Source of the DNA: Microcebus murinus | Lineage: Eukaryota > Chordata > Mammalia > Primates > Cheirogaleidae | Assembly: GCF_040939455.1 (NCBI RefSeq) | Contig: NC_134119.1 | Coordinates: 11,954,501 to 12,018,500 of the forward strand | DNA: 64,000 bases | Direction of reading: 5' to 3' | Shown here: piece after piece, positions 1 to 11,575 of the stretch | Position numbering within the stretch: position 1 is the first letter of the stretch | Layout of the letters: each line of letters opens with the position of its first letter | Position numbers and translations under genes: made by a program | The notes under the pieces: model-generated | What the model was told of the DNA's origin: nothing | The model's database searches: none | Seen by the model: the letters and a program-made list of their open reading frames with translations, nothing else

Positions 1-245
1 CGGGAAACATCAAGGAGAAACATGGCGGGTGTAAAGACCTTAGGGACAGGGAGGACTCCCTCTTTACCCAACAGGGTAAAGAGTACAGCAGCTCCTCAGC
101 CCCAGCTGGCTAGAACCTCTAGAGATCCTAAGCCCAGAGGTGTCAGTTGTTTGATTTTTCCAGAGGTCAAAATCCAGATTTTAAGTGAAAGCTCCAATTG
201 CAATTCAAAAGCAACTTCAACTATTTTAAAAAATATTACAGCTCT

Positions 246-579
246 GCTGGGCGCAGTGGCTCACGCCTATAATCCTAGCACTCTGGGAGGCCAAGGCAGG
301 AGGATTGTAAGAGCTCAGGAGTTCGAAACCAGCCTGAGCAAGAGCGAGACCTCGTCTCTACTAAAAAGTAGAAAGAAATTAGCTGGACAACTAAAAATAT
401 ATAGAAAAAATTAGCCGGGTATGGTGGCACATGCCAGTAGTCCCAGCTACTCGGGAGGCTGAGGCAGAAGGATGGCTTGAGCCCAGGAGTTTGAGGTTGT
501 TGTGAGCCAGGCTTATGCCGTGGTACTCTAGCCCTGGGCAACAGAGTGAGACTCTGTCTCAAAAAAAAAAAAAAAAAAA
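246..579 (+). mobile_element. Alu SINE, lemur-type
   Basis: It starts GCTGGGCGCAGTGGCTCACG, has A- and B-box-like Pol III sequences in the left monomer, a linker with the AAAAATATATAG-like stretch of strepsirrhine Alus, a right monomer and an A-tail of about 19 A. An apparent ORF across it is not a gene. Confidence 0.93.
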
Positions 580-822
580 CAAGAAAATAATATTAAGGGT
601 TCTTATATAGCAAATACCTAGTAGTAGAGGCATATCATGATATTTTGTCTCAAAAAATGTATATATATTACGGCTCAAATAAGACTAGTGTGCAGGCTGC
701 CCTGGCCCTGAGACTACCAGCATGCAACCTTTGCTTTAAGGGACAGAGAGAACCAAGGAGAGAGTGCTTCACTAGCTGCAGAAAAGTAACTGCAAGGGAT
801 AAAAGTGGTTTTAAGGACTATA

Positions 823-1133
823 GGCCAGGAATGGATACTCATGTTTATAATCTCACAGCTTTGGAGGTCGAGGTGGGAGGACTGCTTGAGCCCAGGAGTT
901 TGAGACTAGCCTGGGCAACACAGAGAGACCCCGTCTCCACAAAAAAAAAAAAATCAAATAAATGAGCCAAGTGTGGTGGCATGCACCTGTAGTCCTAGCC
1001 ACACAGGCAGCTGATGCAGAAGGATTGCCTGAGCCCAGGTGTTCGAGGCTGTGGTGAGCTATCATGGTGTCACTGCACTCCAGCCTGCGTGACAGAGACC
1101 CTGTCTCTCAAAAAAATAAAAATAAAAACAAAA
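823..1133 (+). mobile_element. Alu SINE, old (AluJ-like)
   Basis: The dimeric Alu structure is recognisable but diverged (GGCCAGGAATGGATACTCATG start). It lacks the lemur linker and has an A-rich tail AAAAAATAAAAATAAAAAC. It is older than the lemur-type copies. Confidence 0.85.
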
Positions 1134-2039
1134 GACCATGACCAGTATATGAGGATAAAATATGAAGTTTGTAGAAGCTAAATGTTTCTCAGCCAAAGAG
1201 CAAAGAGCAACTAAGCAGCCAGAGGATCAGAGTTCAAGGCCAAACTCCAACATAAATCTTACAGATAAAGAAACAAGACCCTAATCCTCCCTTCTGGCCA
1301 GCTCTGGCACAACCACAGCAAAGGCACACCCTGGTTTTCAAATGGGGTGGAGAAGGGCCAGTGTGACCAGCAGCAGCAGTGGCGCAGGGTACAGTGACCA
1401 AAGAGTGCAGTCCCCCACTGTGAGCAGGAAAGGGGACCTGCACCACTGCTCCCTAGAAGAACAGCTGCAGAGGTCCAGGAAACTGCAGTCGCAAATCTTG
1501 TGTTCACAGATTTTCCTTAGTTTTCTTAATTCATCCTAAAATGTTCCTACAAGAAATTAGGAATTGTTGCCCTTTCTAAACTACTCTTTGCTGAGGAAAA
1601 AACAATCTTCAAAGTCCCCTCTACTAGGCACAGTAGGGGCCCAGATGATACAGCCCCTTTGTTAACAGATGGGAGGAAGCCCCCAGATACGCCGGGACAG
1701 GGTGGCCAGATCTGACCTTCCTTTGGACGGACCGCTCTGGCTGCTGCTTTGAGAATAAAGAGAAGGGTGATGGAAATCAATCAGGAGAATACTGCTAACA
1801 ATCCAGGCCGGCAACAATGGGGACTTGGACCAGGGCAGAAGCTGCGCGGGTGGAGAGAAGGACCAGGCTGAAGCACACAATGCTGTTTTTACAGGCTGGA
1901 CATGGTGAAGTGGTAGGAGTTTCATACAGCCTCACCTAATAGTTGGGTTCTAGATAGATTTAGATAATGCAATTTTTTTTTCATTAAAAGGAGGGAACAA
2001 AAGTAACAGAATAAATGTGTGGCAGGGGGCCTCCCAGAT
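1134..2039. other. Unassigned intron sequence
   Basis: I recognise no gene, RNA or repeat family here. Short open frames on both strands lack any family resemblance and look like chance. Confidence 0.6.
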
Positions 2040-2246
2040 AGCATGGCACAGCCTGGTGTGGTGGAAAGAAAAGAAAGGTATGAGGTTCAGATAGAGCTGG
2101 GTTCAAGGCCTGGCATGGACATCTATTAGCTGAACGGTGCCAAGTGCGTTACTAAACTTCCCTGAATCTACACTAAATAATGAAGATGATAAAAGGCAGC
2201 CCCATACATTCCAGAGACTGTAACTAGGCACTTGGATGCAGATAAT

Positions 2247-2676
2247 TTTTTTTTTTGAGACAAAGTCTCATTCTGTTGCCTAGGCTGGTGTGCACTGGCC
2301 CGATTATAGCTCACTGTAACCTTCAACTCCTGGGCTCAAGTCATCCTCCTGCCTCAGCCTCTTAAGTAGCTAGGACTACAGGTGCATGACACCATGCCTG
2401 CCTGATTTTTAAACATTTTTGTAGAGACACTATGTTGCCCAGGCTGGTCTCAAACTCCTGGGGGCTCAAGCAGTTCTGATGAACTGTGTGACATGGTTTC
2501 AAAAGTGTCTGGTATGTCTGTAACTTTCAGTGGTATTAACACATTAACTGCCATTTTATTTGTATTTAACTCATGCTAGTTTTGACCCTGGGGCCGTGTG
2601 AAGCATATGTAACTCACACCTCGTTTCAGCCTCCCAAAGTGCTGGGACTATAGGCATAAGCCACCATGCCTGGCCA
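2247..2676 (-). mobile_element. Alu SINE (old), minus, carrying a foreign insert
   Basis: It begins with a T-run then GAGACAAAGTCTCATTCTGTTGCC and ends CCACCATGCCTGGCCA. The target duplication AGATAATT lies at 2240-2247 and 2676-2683. About 146 bp that do not belong to Alu interrupt it (see 2478-2623). Confidence 0.85.
2478..2623. other. Unidentified ~146-bp insert inside an Alu
   Basis: The Alu text stops after CTCAAGCAGTTCT and resumes at TTTCAGCCTCCCAAAGTG. The material between, including ACACATTAACTGCCATTTT and CATATGTAACTCACACC, matches no Alu region. I could not place the family. A short non-autonomous DNA transposon is possible, but I see no clean terminal inverted repeats. Confidence 0.5.
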
Positions 2677-2808
2677 GATAATTCCTTTGATGACCCCCCC
2701 CAAAAAAAAAGGTCTTGTTAGATTAATGATAGTGACTGGCACATGGCAGGTAGTCAATGAATGTCAGTTCTCTTGCTCTTAAAAACAGGAGTCAGTAATA
2801 ATATTAGC

Positions 2809-3015
2809 AGCAGCTGACACTCACTGATTGCTTACTAGTGGCAAGTACTCAATCCTCTCCACAACCCGGGGAGGCAAGAACACTCTAATCATCCATAATT
2901 GTTTTACAGGTGAGGAATCTGAGCACAGAAAGGTTACATCACCTGCCCACACCAGCAGCCAGGAAGTGCTACTATGCAGCTGAGATTCAGGGCCAGGCAG
3001 TGTGCTCTAGACCCA
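2809..3015 (-). mobile_element. MIR SINE, minus
   Basis: This is the reverse complement of the MIR core: TTTTACAGGTGAGGAATCTG, GCACAGAAAGGTTACATCAC, then GAGATTCAGGGCCAGGCAG. A canonical MIR run reads in this order only on the minus strand. Confidence 0.8.
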
Positions 3016-4039
3016 GCACTCCAGAACCACTCAAAGAGGAGGAGAGGGAGGAGGATGCTGCAGGGAGAGAGAGGGGCATGTGGTGGGGCACGCCTGCCCC
3101 GCTTTATTGCTCCATATCTGTACAGGCAATAAATGAACAGGCTGGAACAGAGGGAGCCGGGTGGGGCGGCTGTAGCTGAAAAGCAGCCACACTGCCTTCC
3201 CTGGAAATCCTGAGTGTGGCCTCTCGGGTCACTCCCACTCATCAGCACATGAGGTGGAGAATGACACCAGCTCATTCTCCCTTCCATTCCCAAGGTGAGT
3301 CCAGCAATGACCATCACCAACCTCCAACCCAACACTGCCCAACCATCCCCCAGTGGTCAGTACCCAATATCCCAAAGGAGCCCTTCAGACCTCGGCCTGT
3401 CCACAGACATCTATCCGTCATACCCATCTCTCCCCCGCAAACCAGCACTCCCCTGCTTCCTTCAGGTCCCCTCCAATCACCTCCTCCTCCACTCGGAGCC
3501 AGCCTGCCGCAGCTGGTTACACTGAATCTCATCCCGTGTGGAACTGTGGCATATCCCGCTCCTTCCTGATCTCTGTCCACACCTTCTGTCCTTTCAGCTG
3601 ACCTACTCAACTGCTCCCAGCAGGACCTTTCTTTGGCTTGTCAGAACTTGACTTGGCCAACCTGTTAGCTTTCCCTTTTCTTCATTTTCCAAGGTAGATC
3701 CCATTAGCAAGACTGTTATCAGAATGACAGGCAACCAACAGCCTTGACCCTCTCCAACCTTTAGTCTTAATTTCTGGCAAATCCCCAAACTTAGATTGTG
3801 CTGCCATCCCCTTCTGACCTGTCTCCACCTAATCAGACTCTGACAACAGGGCAGGTTGGTAGATCTATAAAGCCATAATTACAAATGGCAAGTGGAACCC
3901 TCATCCTGCCAGCTAACCCATCTTCCCTCACTCCCGTACCCTTCTCTGCTCTCCTCAAACAGCCCACCTGCCTCCTGGTCACCACCCTTCTGTCACTGTC
4001 CTCTTTACTCACAGCATATGGAGCAGCCTTCCACTTCAC
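3016..4039. other. Unassigned pyrimidine-rich intron sequence
   Basis: C/T-rich sequence that I cannot assign with confidence. Parts, for example around 3830-4039, may be a far-diverged L2. The ORFs of up to 133 codons on both strands overlap one another and resemble no protein. Confidence 0.5.
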
Positions 4040-4915
4040 CCAGAAACTAGAAGTGGCCACAAGGAGACTCCTTCAACTTCCGGTCAGCAAACCTACAACC
4101 TGATCTCCTTCTGCACCCGGCCTCGACTCTCTCCTGCTACGAGGGGGTTGGTGTCCAACCCCTCCACCTCCACAGTCTCCCACCCTACCCACCTTCTCAG
4201 GTACCCTGTACTATCTAGAATCTGATCACTTCTGACCACGCTAGGCCACCACCCCACCCCAGGCCCGACCACTGTCCTCCCTTGCTTGACCCAGCACAAC
4301 TCTGACTGGTCTCACTGTGCAGAGGGATTCCCTCAAAATGGAAATCAGATGACACCTTTCCTTTGCTCAGAACTCTCCAGCATCTTTCCATCTCACCCTG
4401 GGTAAATTAAACACTTGACCTTGGCCTCCAAGCCTCTGTATGATCTGGCCCTTCGCTCTCACCTTCTGCCACCCTGCCCTGGCCTACCTGTTGTTCCAAC
4501 ACACCAAATGCACTTCTGTCTCAGGGCCTTTGCACTTGCTATTCCTGCTGCCAGGGGTGCCCGCCCTCCCCCAGACATCTGTGTGGCTCTTGCCCTCATG
4601 TCCCTCAGGTTGCTGTTCCGGTGTCACCTCTTCAGACAGGCCTTCCCTCACCACTTAAAACTGCCACCCCCGCCCCACTTGTCAACCTGTACCTCCTTAC
4701 CCGCCTTGTGTTTCCACTTTACTTTCATTCGTTTTTCTAGTTTTCCTTCATAGTACTTATCACCCTTGACATTTTACGAGTCAGTTCCCATATGCTGTCT
4801 TCCCCAGCAGAGCTCTGTGACAGCGGAGACGCTGGCGGCGCTGCTCACTGCTGAACTCCCCGGCACCTAGACTTCTACCACAGAGTAGTCGTCACTATTT
4901 GTTGAAAAAATGAAA
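4040..4915 (+). mobile_element. L2 LINE, 3' end
   Basis: It has the L2 3' landmarks in order: CTCCAGCATCTTTCCATCTC, CAAGCCTCTGTATGATCTGG, TCAGGGCCTTTGCACTTGCT, CACCTCTTCAGACAGGCCTT, and a terminus GTCACTATTTGTTGAA. The element is old and non-coding. Confidence 0.8.
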
Positions 4916-5978
4916 CATGACCTTTTTCTTTCTTGCATTAATCTCCCCCTCAACTGGCTCCCTTCCCAGTGACATTTAAACAAGTTCAAGTCTCTTCTAC
5001 CTTAAAAAAAAAACACAACAAAAACTTCCACAATCCACATCTCCCTCCTCCTCTTCACACACAGCCCAATTCTGGGAAGGAGTTGTCCGCGCTCACTGTC
5101 TGTTTCCTCACCTCCCACTCCTGCCTCGACCCACGCCAGTCTGGCTTTCTTTCACCTGCCTCACGCCACCACCGCAGCTCCGGCTACAGCCACCAGTGAC
5201 CCATGTGTCTCTAAATCTGACGGGCATTTTCCTAGTCTTCATTGGACTCAACCTCCCTGCAGCACTGGACCTTACCGACCATCTCCCCCCCTTGAAATTT
5301 TCTCTACTTCTGGCTTAACAACCACATACTTTCCTCACCTCCATTCAGCTTTTTGCCCATCTCTGCTGTATTTCCTCTGCAGACTCGGCCTCCTTTGCCC
5401 AGCCAGGCCTAGGATCCCCGCCACTCCCTCTCTGTATATCGTCCCACTAGGCCTTCATTTTTCCAGCTAGACCCTGATGACTCCAAATTTCTATCTCCAG
5501 CCCGGGCCTCTCTTATGAACATCAAGCTCACATATCCAGCCACTTCCTGTCCAACTGGATACTCAAGGCAGATCAAACGCCACACATTCAAGTCCCAACT
5601 CAGATCAGCCTCCTCCCTGCCTCCTGTCCCCTCCATGTGGTTCTCTTCCCATATGCCCATCTTAAAGAACAGCACCGTTATCCATCCAGTTGGGCCAGTC
5701 GGAAATCGGAGAGTCAGGCTAATCAATCCACTTTTTCTCATGTTCTTACCCACTCCAGGTTTTGTTGGCTTCACCTTCTAACTAGGTTTTACTCTATTTC
5801 TGTTGTCACCACTCTAGTCCAGGCCACCAACATCTCTCACCTGCACGAGGGTGACTGCCTGCTATAGTTTGAATGTCCCTGCCAAAACGCATGTTACAAT
5901 ATAATTGCCACTTTGATGGTATTAAGAGGTGGGACCTTTAAGAGGTAATTAGGTTATGAGGGCTTGACCCTCAAGAAT

Positions 5979-6264
5979 AGATTTTTTTGGGTGGGGTAGG
6001 GGTGTCCCTGGGCTAGAGTGCAGTGACATCATCATAGCTCACTGCAACTCCAAACTCCGGGCTCAAGCAAGCCTCCTGCCTCAGCCTCCCAAGTAGCTTG
6101 AGCTACAGGCACCTACTGCAATGCCCAGTTAATTTTTCTATGTTTAGTAGAGACGGGATCTTACTCTTGCTCAGGCTGGCCTCGAACTCCTGAGTTCAAG
6201 CAATCCTCCTGCCTCAGCCTTTCAAAGTGCTAGGATTATAGGCATGAGCTATTGTGCCCAGCCT
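5979..6264 (-). mobile_element. Alu SINE, minus, in MaLR LTR
   Basis: T-run, then CTGGGCTAGAGTGCAGTGAC through to GAGCTATTGTGCCCAGCC. The target duplication TCAAGAAT lies at 5971-5978 and 6265-6272. Confidence 0.87.
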
Positions 6265-6441
6265 TCAAGAATTAATGCCATATCACAGGCTCCTGATAAA
6301 AGGATGAGTTCAGCCCCATTTCCTCTGTCTCTCACACTTGTGCCATGGGATGCCTTCTGCCATGGGACAACCCTTGCCACATGCTGGTGCCATGATCTTG
6401 GACTTTCCAGCCTCCAGAACTGTGAGCCACATAAACTTCTT

Positions 6442-6783
6442 TTTTTTTTTTTTTTTTTGAGACAGAGTCTCGCTTTGTTGCCCAGGCTAGAGTGAGTGCC
6501 GTGGCGTCAGCCTAGCTCACAGCAACCTCAAACTCCTGGGCTCGAGTGATCCTTCTGCCTCAGCCTCCCGAGTAGCTGGGACTACAGGCATGAGCCACCA
6601 TGCCCGGCTAATTTTTTTTTTTTATATATATATATTAGTTGGCCAATTAATTTCTTTCTATTTATAGTAGAGACGGGGTCTCACTCTTGCTCAGGCTGGT
6701 TTTGAACTCCTGACCTTGAGCAATCCGCCCGCCTCGGCCTCCCAAGAGCTAGGATTACAGGCGTGAGCCACAGCGCCCGGCCT
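6442..6783 (-). mobile_element. Alu SINE, lemur-type, minus, in MaLR LTR
   Basis: Reverse-strand lemur Alu with T-run, GAGTGCCGTGGCGTCAGCC, the linker TATATATATATTAGTTGGCC and end CACAGCGCCCGGCCT. The direct repeat CACATAAACTTCTT flanks it on both sides. Confidence 0.93.
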
Positions 6784-7470
6784 CACATAAACTTCTTTCC
6801 TTCATAAATGACCCAGGCTGTGGCAACCTGTTACAGCAACATGAAACTGACTAAGATGCTACTTCTTCACTGGTCCCTGGCCAATCCCTCTGGTCTTCCT
6901 CTAGGATGTTCTGAACATAGTGGCCCAAATGATCTTTCCAAAAATACACACCTGGTCATCCTGTCACCTTCTTCCCTCTTTAAAACTCTTCAGTGTCATC
7001 CCACTGCTTTTGATCTAAAAAAAAAAATCAAGCTCCTCACTAAGACCTCCTGGTCCTAAATGTTGGGGTCCTGGCCTACCTCTCTCACCTCATCCCCAAA
7101 CACTCTTCCCCTCATTTACCATGTTCCAACCACCTAGTGGCCTCTTTCAGTTTCTTCAACAGTAGCCCTCCTCTCTGCCACAGGGCCTTTGCTCAGGCTG
7201 TTCCCTCTGCTGAAATGCCTCCCACTCCAACCTGTTTAATTCTACCCCTCATTTAGCCCTCAAGACTCCCTGAAGTCTTCCCTCACACCTTTGTTCAATG
7301 CCCGTGCAGGACCAGGTTTCCCTCCTTTAGGACTTCTCAGACTGTTAGTATGACAGAGGACACAATCATATGAACAATGCCCATCTCCCCCTTTAGATTG
7401 CAAACTCCATCAGAACAGGGTCCCTGTTCGTTTTGTTCCTTTTGCATCATGTGTGACACCCATATAACTA

Positions 7471-8100
7471 TCTTCTAAATGAACACCAGCCTGGTTTAGT
7501 CAACAGACAAAAGGACTACCTTCGGAACAACAAACATGCACTGACTACTCCGTAGGACAGAGGGAAAATTTAAGAATTTTATATCCTAGCACAAAAAGGC
7601 TATTCTCCCACAAAAGCTATAACACCTATTAAAATACTAAGCTAAAAAACTTATTTACACCCAAGACAGTAAACAAAAACAAGTCTCCCACAGCAAGGTT
7701 CCAGGAATGAATCAGTAAGAGTACAACTATTTTTTCTAAGATAATCTTGCTGGAAAGAAAGTCAAGTATTTTCCTGGCAGGGCCCCTAAGCCTGGTAAAA
7801 ATGGCGAGAACTAAACACAGCTCTGAGCTATTTATATAGGACACTCCATGTTCTTGCTGATTAAGTACACATTTTCACAAGTTCGCTCTTTTCCATGAAG
7901 AATGGTCTTACTGTTTTCCCTAGCACTTTCAGAGTATCCCCTGAGATTTTCAAGTACAGGACAGAGCTCTAAATTCATTCATCCAACCACTGTTTCACCC
8001 GCACTGACATGTCAGAGACTTGCAAAAAGGTCCATAAACCAACTAATAGGGGAGGCAGAGAAAGGCAACTATTCAGTTCCTTCTACTTTAAAGATGGTAA
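7471..8100. other. Unassigned intron sequence
   Basis: I see no gene, RNA or named repeat. The last 11 bases (AAAGATGGTAA) are the left target duplication of the next Alu. Confidence 0.55.
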
Positions 8101-8345
8101 TGGGCCGGGCGCAGTGGCTGACGCCTGTAATCCTAGCACTCTGGGAGGCCGAGGCGGGTAGATTGCTCGAGGTCAGGAGTTCGAAACTAGCCTGAGCAAG
8201 AGTGAGACCCCGTCTCTACTACAAACAGAAAGAAATTAATTGGCCAATTAATATATATATTATATATAACATATATATATTATATATAAATATATATAAT
8301 ATATATTATATATAATATATATTATATATAATTAATATATATAAA

Positions 8346-8390
<45 letters not shown>

Positions 8391-8563
8391 CTGGGCATGG
8401 TGGCGCATGCCTGTAGTCCCAGCTACTCGAGAGGCAGAGGCAGGAGGATCGCTTGGGGCCAGGAGTTTGAGGTTGCTGTGAGCTAGGCTGATGCCACAGC
8501 ACTCACTCTAGCCTGGGCAACAAAGTGAGACTCTGTCTCAAAAAATAAATAAATAAAATAAAT
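8101..8563 (+). mobile_element. Alu SINE, lemur-type, with expanded linker
   Basis: It begins GGGCCGGGCGCAGTGGCTGA and ends with an AATAAATAAATAAAATAAAT tail. Target duplication AAAGATGGTAA at 8090-8100 and 8564-8574. The middle linker has grown into a TA/TATAT run followed by a CA run, making the element about 120 bp longer than its relatives. Confidence 0.93.
8243..8383. repeat. (TA)n/(CA)n compound microsatellite in an Alu linker
   Basis: Self-complementary TATA-rich sequence (many TATATAATATATA units) followed by about 12 CA units. It grew from the ATATATA stretch found in the linker of lemur Alus. Confidence 0.9.
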
Positions 8564-8574
8564 AAAGATGGTAA

Positions 8575-9017
8575 CACCAATGCCTCTAAATTTTAGCAGG
8601 TCATCTGTTAGCTGCCAGGTACTGTGCCAGTTACCTACCACATTAGTTCCCTTCACCTTTACAATCATCCTGCGACACAGGTATTACCACCTTTATCATC
8701 TCTGGAAACTGAGGATCAAAGAAGGATCACAGGACTATCAATAAGCAAAGTTTCAAACTCAACTCTTGATAAATTTTCCACCAACCCTATAAATATAAAC
8801 ACTTTTCAATAATCAACAATTCTATTTTTAGATGCCGCGTTTTTCAACAGCCGACATCCTCCTGAAGAATCAAGCTTTTCAACCAAAAGAAATCTGCCAG
8901 GGTCTGGAGTCCTGTTATTACCCAAATCAAGTTACCATATATCATACGAGTATATATAAATGTTGAATGTTTTATGCACATATTAATACAACTAAGATTT
9001 ATCAATGTATGTCCTTA
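8575..9017. other. Unassigned intron sequence
   Basis: Part (8600-8780) may be a diverged minus-strand MIR (ACTGAGGATCAAAGAAGG-like core). The rest shows nothing recognisable. Confidence 0.45.
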
Positions 9018-9290
9018 ACTGGATCCCTTCCCAATGACTTTAAACAAGTTAAAGTCTTTTTGACCTTTAAACAAATAAACATCTCCCATGATCCACATCT
9101 TCCTCCTCCTCTTTACAACACAAGCAAACTTTGGGAAGAAGTTGTCCATGCTCAGTGTCTTGTTTCTTCACCACCTACTCATGCCTCAACCCACGCCAGT
9201 CTGGCTTTCACATCCATTATGCCACTAAAACAGCTCAAGCGGAGGTCACCAATGACCCACATGTCTCTAATCCCATATATTAAACGGTCA
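9018..9290 (+). mobile_element. L2 LINE fragment (RT region)
   Basis: It aligns by eye along its whole length with 4955-5215: CCACGCCAGTCTGGCTTTC, GTCACCAATGACCCACATG, AAGTTGTCCATGCTCAGTGT. It is a second decayed copy of the same L2 RT segment. Confidence 0.75.
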
Positions 9291-9855
9291 GAGTAGCGAA
9301 TCTAAGAATGGATTTTTAGGATAGAATGTTAGGATACACAACTGTATTAACTCCCTCAAGAAGAGAAAAAAGAAAAAAAAATAATATAACAAAGAAGCAA
9401 TAAAGTAAAAAAGAAAAAAAAAAGATGTTAGGATGTTAGGATGGAACGGGTACTGAGCAGTTTGCCCACCTGGCTATGCAGATGTGGGCAAGCTGCTCTC
9501 TTAGCCTTGGCTTCCCATGGCCTGCTGTACCCAAAGACAGACTTCACTTACAAGTCACAACTCCAGAATAAGAGGGAGTTTACTGCTGATGAAGAGCTAT
9601 CATAAATCAGAAAAACTTAATAACTCAAATGAAGCTGAAGTGAAACCAGTCTTTCTCTTTATCAGTCCCCAAATTAAACTGAGGACATATATAATAGTAA
9701 AAAGCTGAAGAAAAAAGCTCTGATCTTTTTTATTAGCGGTTGTCAAATATATCTCAAAATATGGTCTTTTTACAGAAACTTCACTGCAGTATAATGACTG
9801 TTTTAAAGACTACATTGAGTATTTTATATTCAAGAACTTTCATATGGAGAGGCAA
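9291..9855. other. Unassigned A-rich intron sequence
   Basis: Contains A-rich stretches (9365-9424) and short open frames without family resemblance. Nothing further is supported. Confidence 0.5.
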
Positions 9856-10055
9856 TAAAGCATGGTAGCAACCGTTAAGATCTTGGACTCTGGAGCTTGA
9901 CTGTCTGTGTTCTGGCTCTATCACTTACTGGCCAACTCAACTTCTCTGGGTCTCAGTGGGCATAAGAAGGAGAACTAAACTACATGTGAACCACATGGCA
10001 CTGTGCCTGGAACTCAGAAATGCCTGGTACATGGCAGGTATCATACAGATATAAC
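9856..10055 (+). mobile_element. MIR SINE
   Basis: MIR order on the plus strand: ATCTTGGACTCTGGAGCTTG, CTCTATCACTTACTGGCC, CTCTGGGTCTCAGTGG, then GCACTGTGCCTGGAAC and TGGTACATGGCAGG. Confidence 0.8.
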
Positions 10056-10299
10056 ACATGTGATTTAAAAAGTCACTCAATTTCATATAAAAAAGTTTAC
10101 TGTTCTTTTTATATTTTCTTGATAATGACCGAGAATAATGACAGCTAGCAATTATAGAGCACTTAGCCATTACTTAGTACTTTTGTGTGTATTAAATTAC
10201 TAAGAATCTGCATCTCTTAATATATGTATGATATATGAAAAGAGGATTGGTAGAACAATTCAGTTAAATTGTAGAAAAATTTTTCTGTATCCTATTTCA

Positions 10300-10592
10300 T
10301 TTATTTTTTGGAGACAGGGTCTTCTGGTCACCCAGGCTGGATTGTAGTGGCACAAGCATAACTCACTGTAACCTAGATATCCTGGCCTCAAGCAATCCTG
10401 CCACCTCAGCCTCCCAAGTAGCTAGGATTACATGTCCGGCTAATTTTTAAAAATTTTTGTGGAGACAGAGCTTCACTATGTTACTCAGGCTGGTCTCAAA
10501 CTCTTTGCCTCGAGTAACCCTCTCACCTCTGCCTCCCGCCTTAGCCTCCAAAAGTGCTGGCATTACAGGTGTGAGCCACCATACCCAATTTT
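10300..10592 (-). mobile_element. Alu SINE (old), minus
   Basis: GGAGACAGGGTCTTCTGGTC, CACCCAGGCTGG, then AGTGCTGGCATTACAGGTGT. Diverged dimer. Confidence 0.83.
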
Positions 10593-10663
10593 AAAACACT
10601 TGGATTATCTTATCGAGCCTTATCGAAATTTATTAGCCTAAATTTCATATAGTTTAAAAGTAG

Positions 10664-11334
<671 letters not shown>

Positions 11335-11575
11335 CACAGCTTACAGTAATAAAAATAAATAATAGCCACAAGCATTTACTGAGAACCTACTACTCCCCAA
11401 GTTCTTTGTACAAGTCAACTAACTTACCCTTTATAATAACCCTATAAGAAAGGTATAAGGTTAAGTAACCTGCCCAAGTGGAAGGTACCAAGTACCAAGT
11501 GGAAGCCAGGGGATTTGAACCCAAGAAGTCTTGAGTCACACAAGACATGCTCCTAACTCTTAGCATCTATACAAT
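11335..11575 (-). mobile_element. MIR SINE, minus
   Basis: CATTTACTGAGAACCTACTA, TAATAACCCTATAAGAAAGG, GGTTAAGTAACCTGCCCAAG and GGGGATTTGAACCCAAG follow the order of a reverse-complement MIR. A short local duplication (GTACCAAGTACCAAGTGGAAG area) has altered it. Confidence 0.8.

Larger units (their letters stand above)
2040..2790 (+). mobile_element. MIR SINE split by an Alu
   Basis: The left part has the MIR core (GAGCTGGGTTCAAGGCCTGG, then ATTAGCTG and a loss-of-consensus CTTCCCTGAATC region). The 3' part (GTGACTGGCACATGGCAGGTAG, then TCAATGAATGTC) resumes after the Alu at 2247-2676. The 8-bp duplication AGATAATT flanks the Alu. Confidence 0.75.
5862..6863 (+). mobile_element. MaLR-type LTR (MST/MLT1-like), split by two Alus
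   Basis: It starts TGCTATAGTTTGAATGTCCC, has TTAAGAGGTGGGACCTTTAA and ATTAGGTTATGAGGGC, and continues after the first Alu with CTTGGACTTTCCAGCCTCC, AGAACTGTGAGCCACATAAA and, after the second Alu, CATAAATGACCCAGGCTGTGG. This is the usual order in MaLR LTRs. The subfamily cannot be settled by eye. Confidence 0.75.
4925..7470 (+). mobile_element. L2 LINE with decayed RT, split by a MaLR LTR
   Basis: Segment one (4925-5861) contains the L2 reverse transcriptase region (CCACGCCAGTCTGGCTTTC, then CCACCAGTGACCCATGTG), in the form that encodes the ...VTND... part of CR1/L2 RTs. Segment two (6864-7470) resumes with GGCCCAAATGATCTTTCC and runs through CACAGGGCCTTTGCTCAGGC to the 3' end. The frame is broken throughout. 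The interruption is the MaLR LTR with two Alus. Confidence 0.75.
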
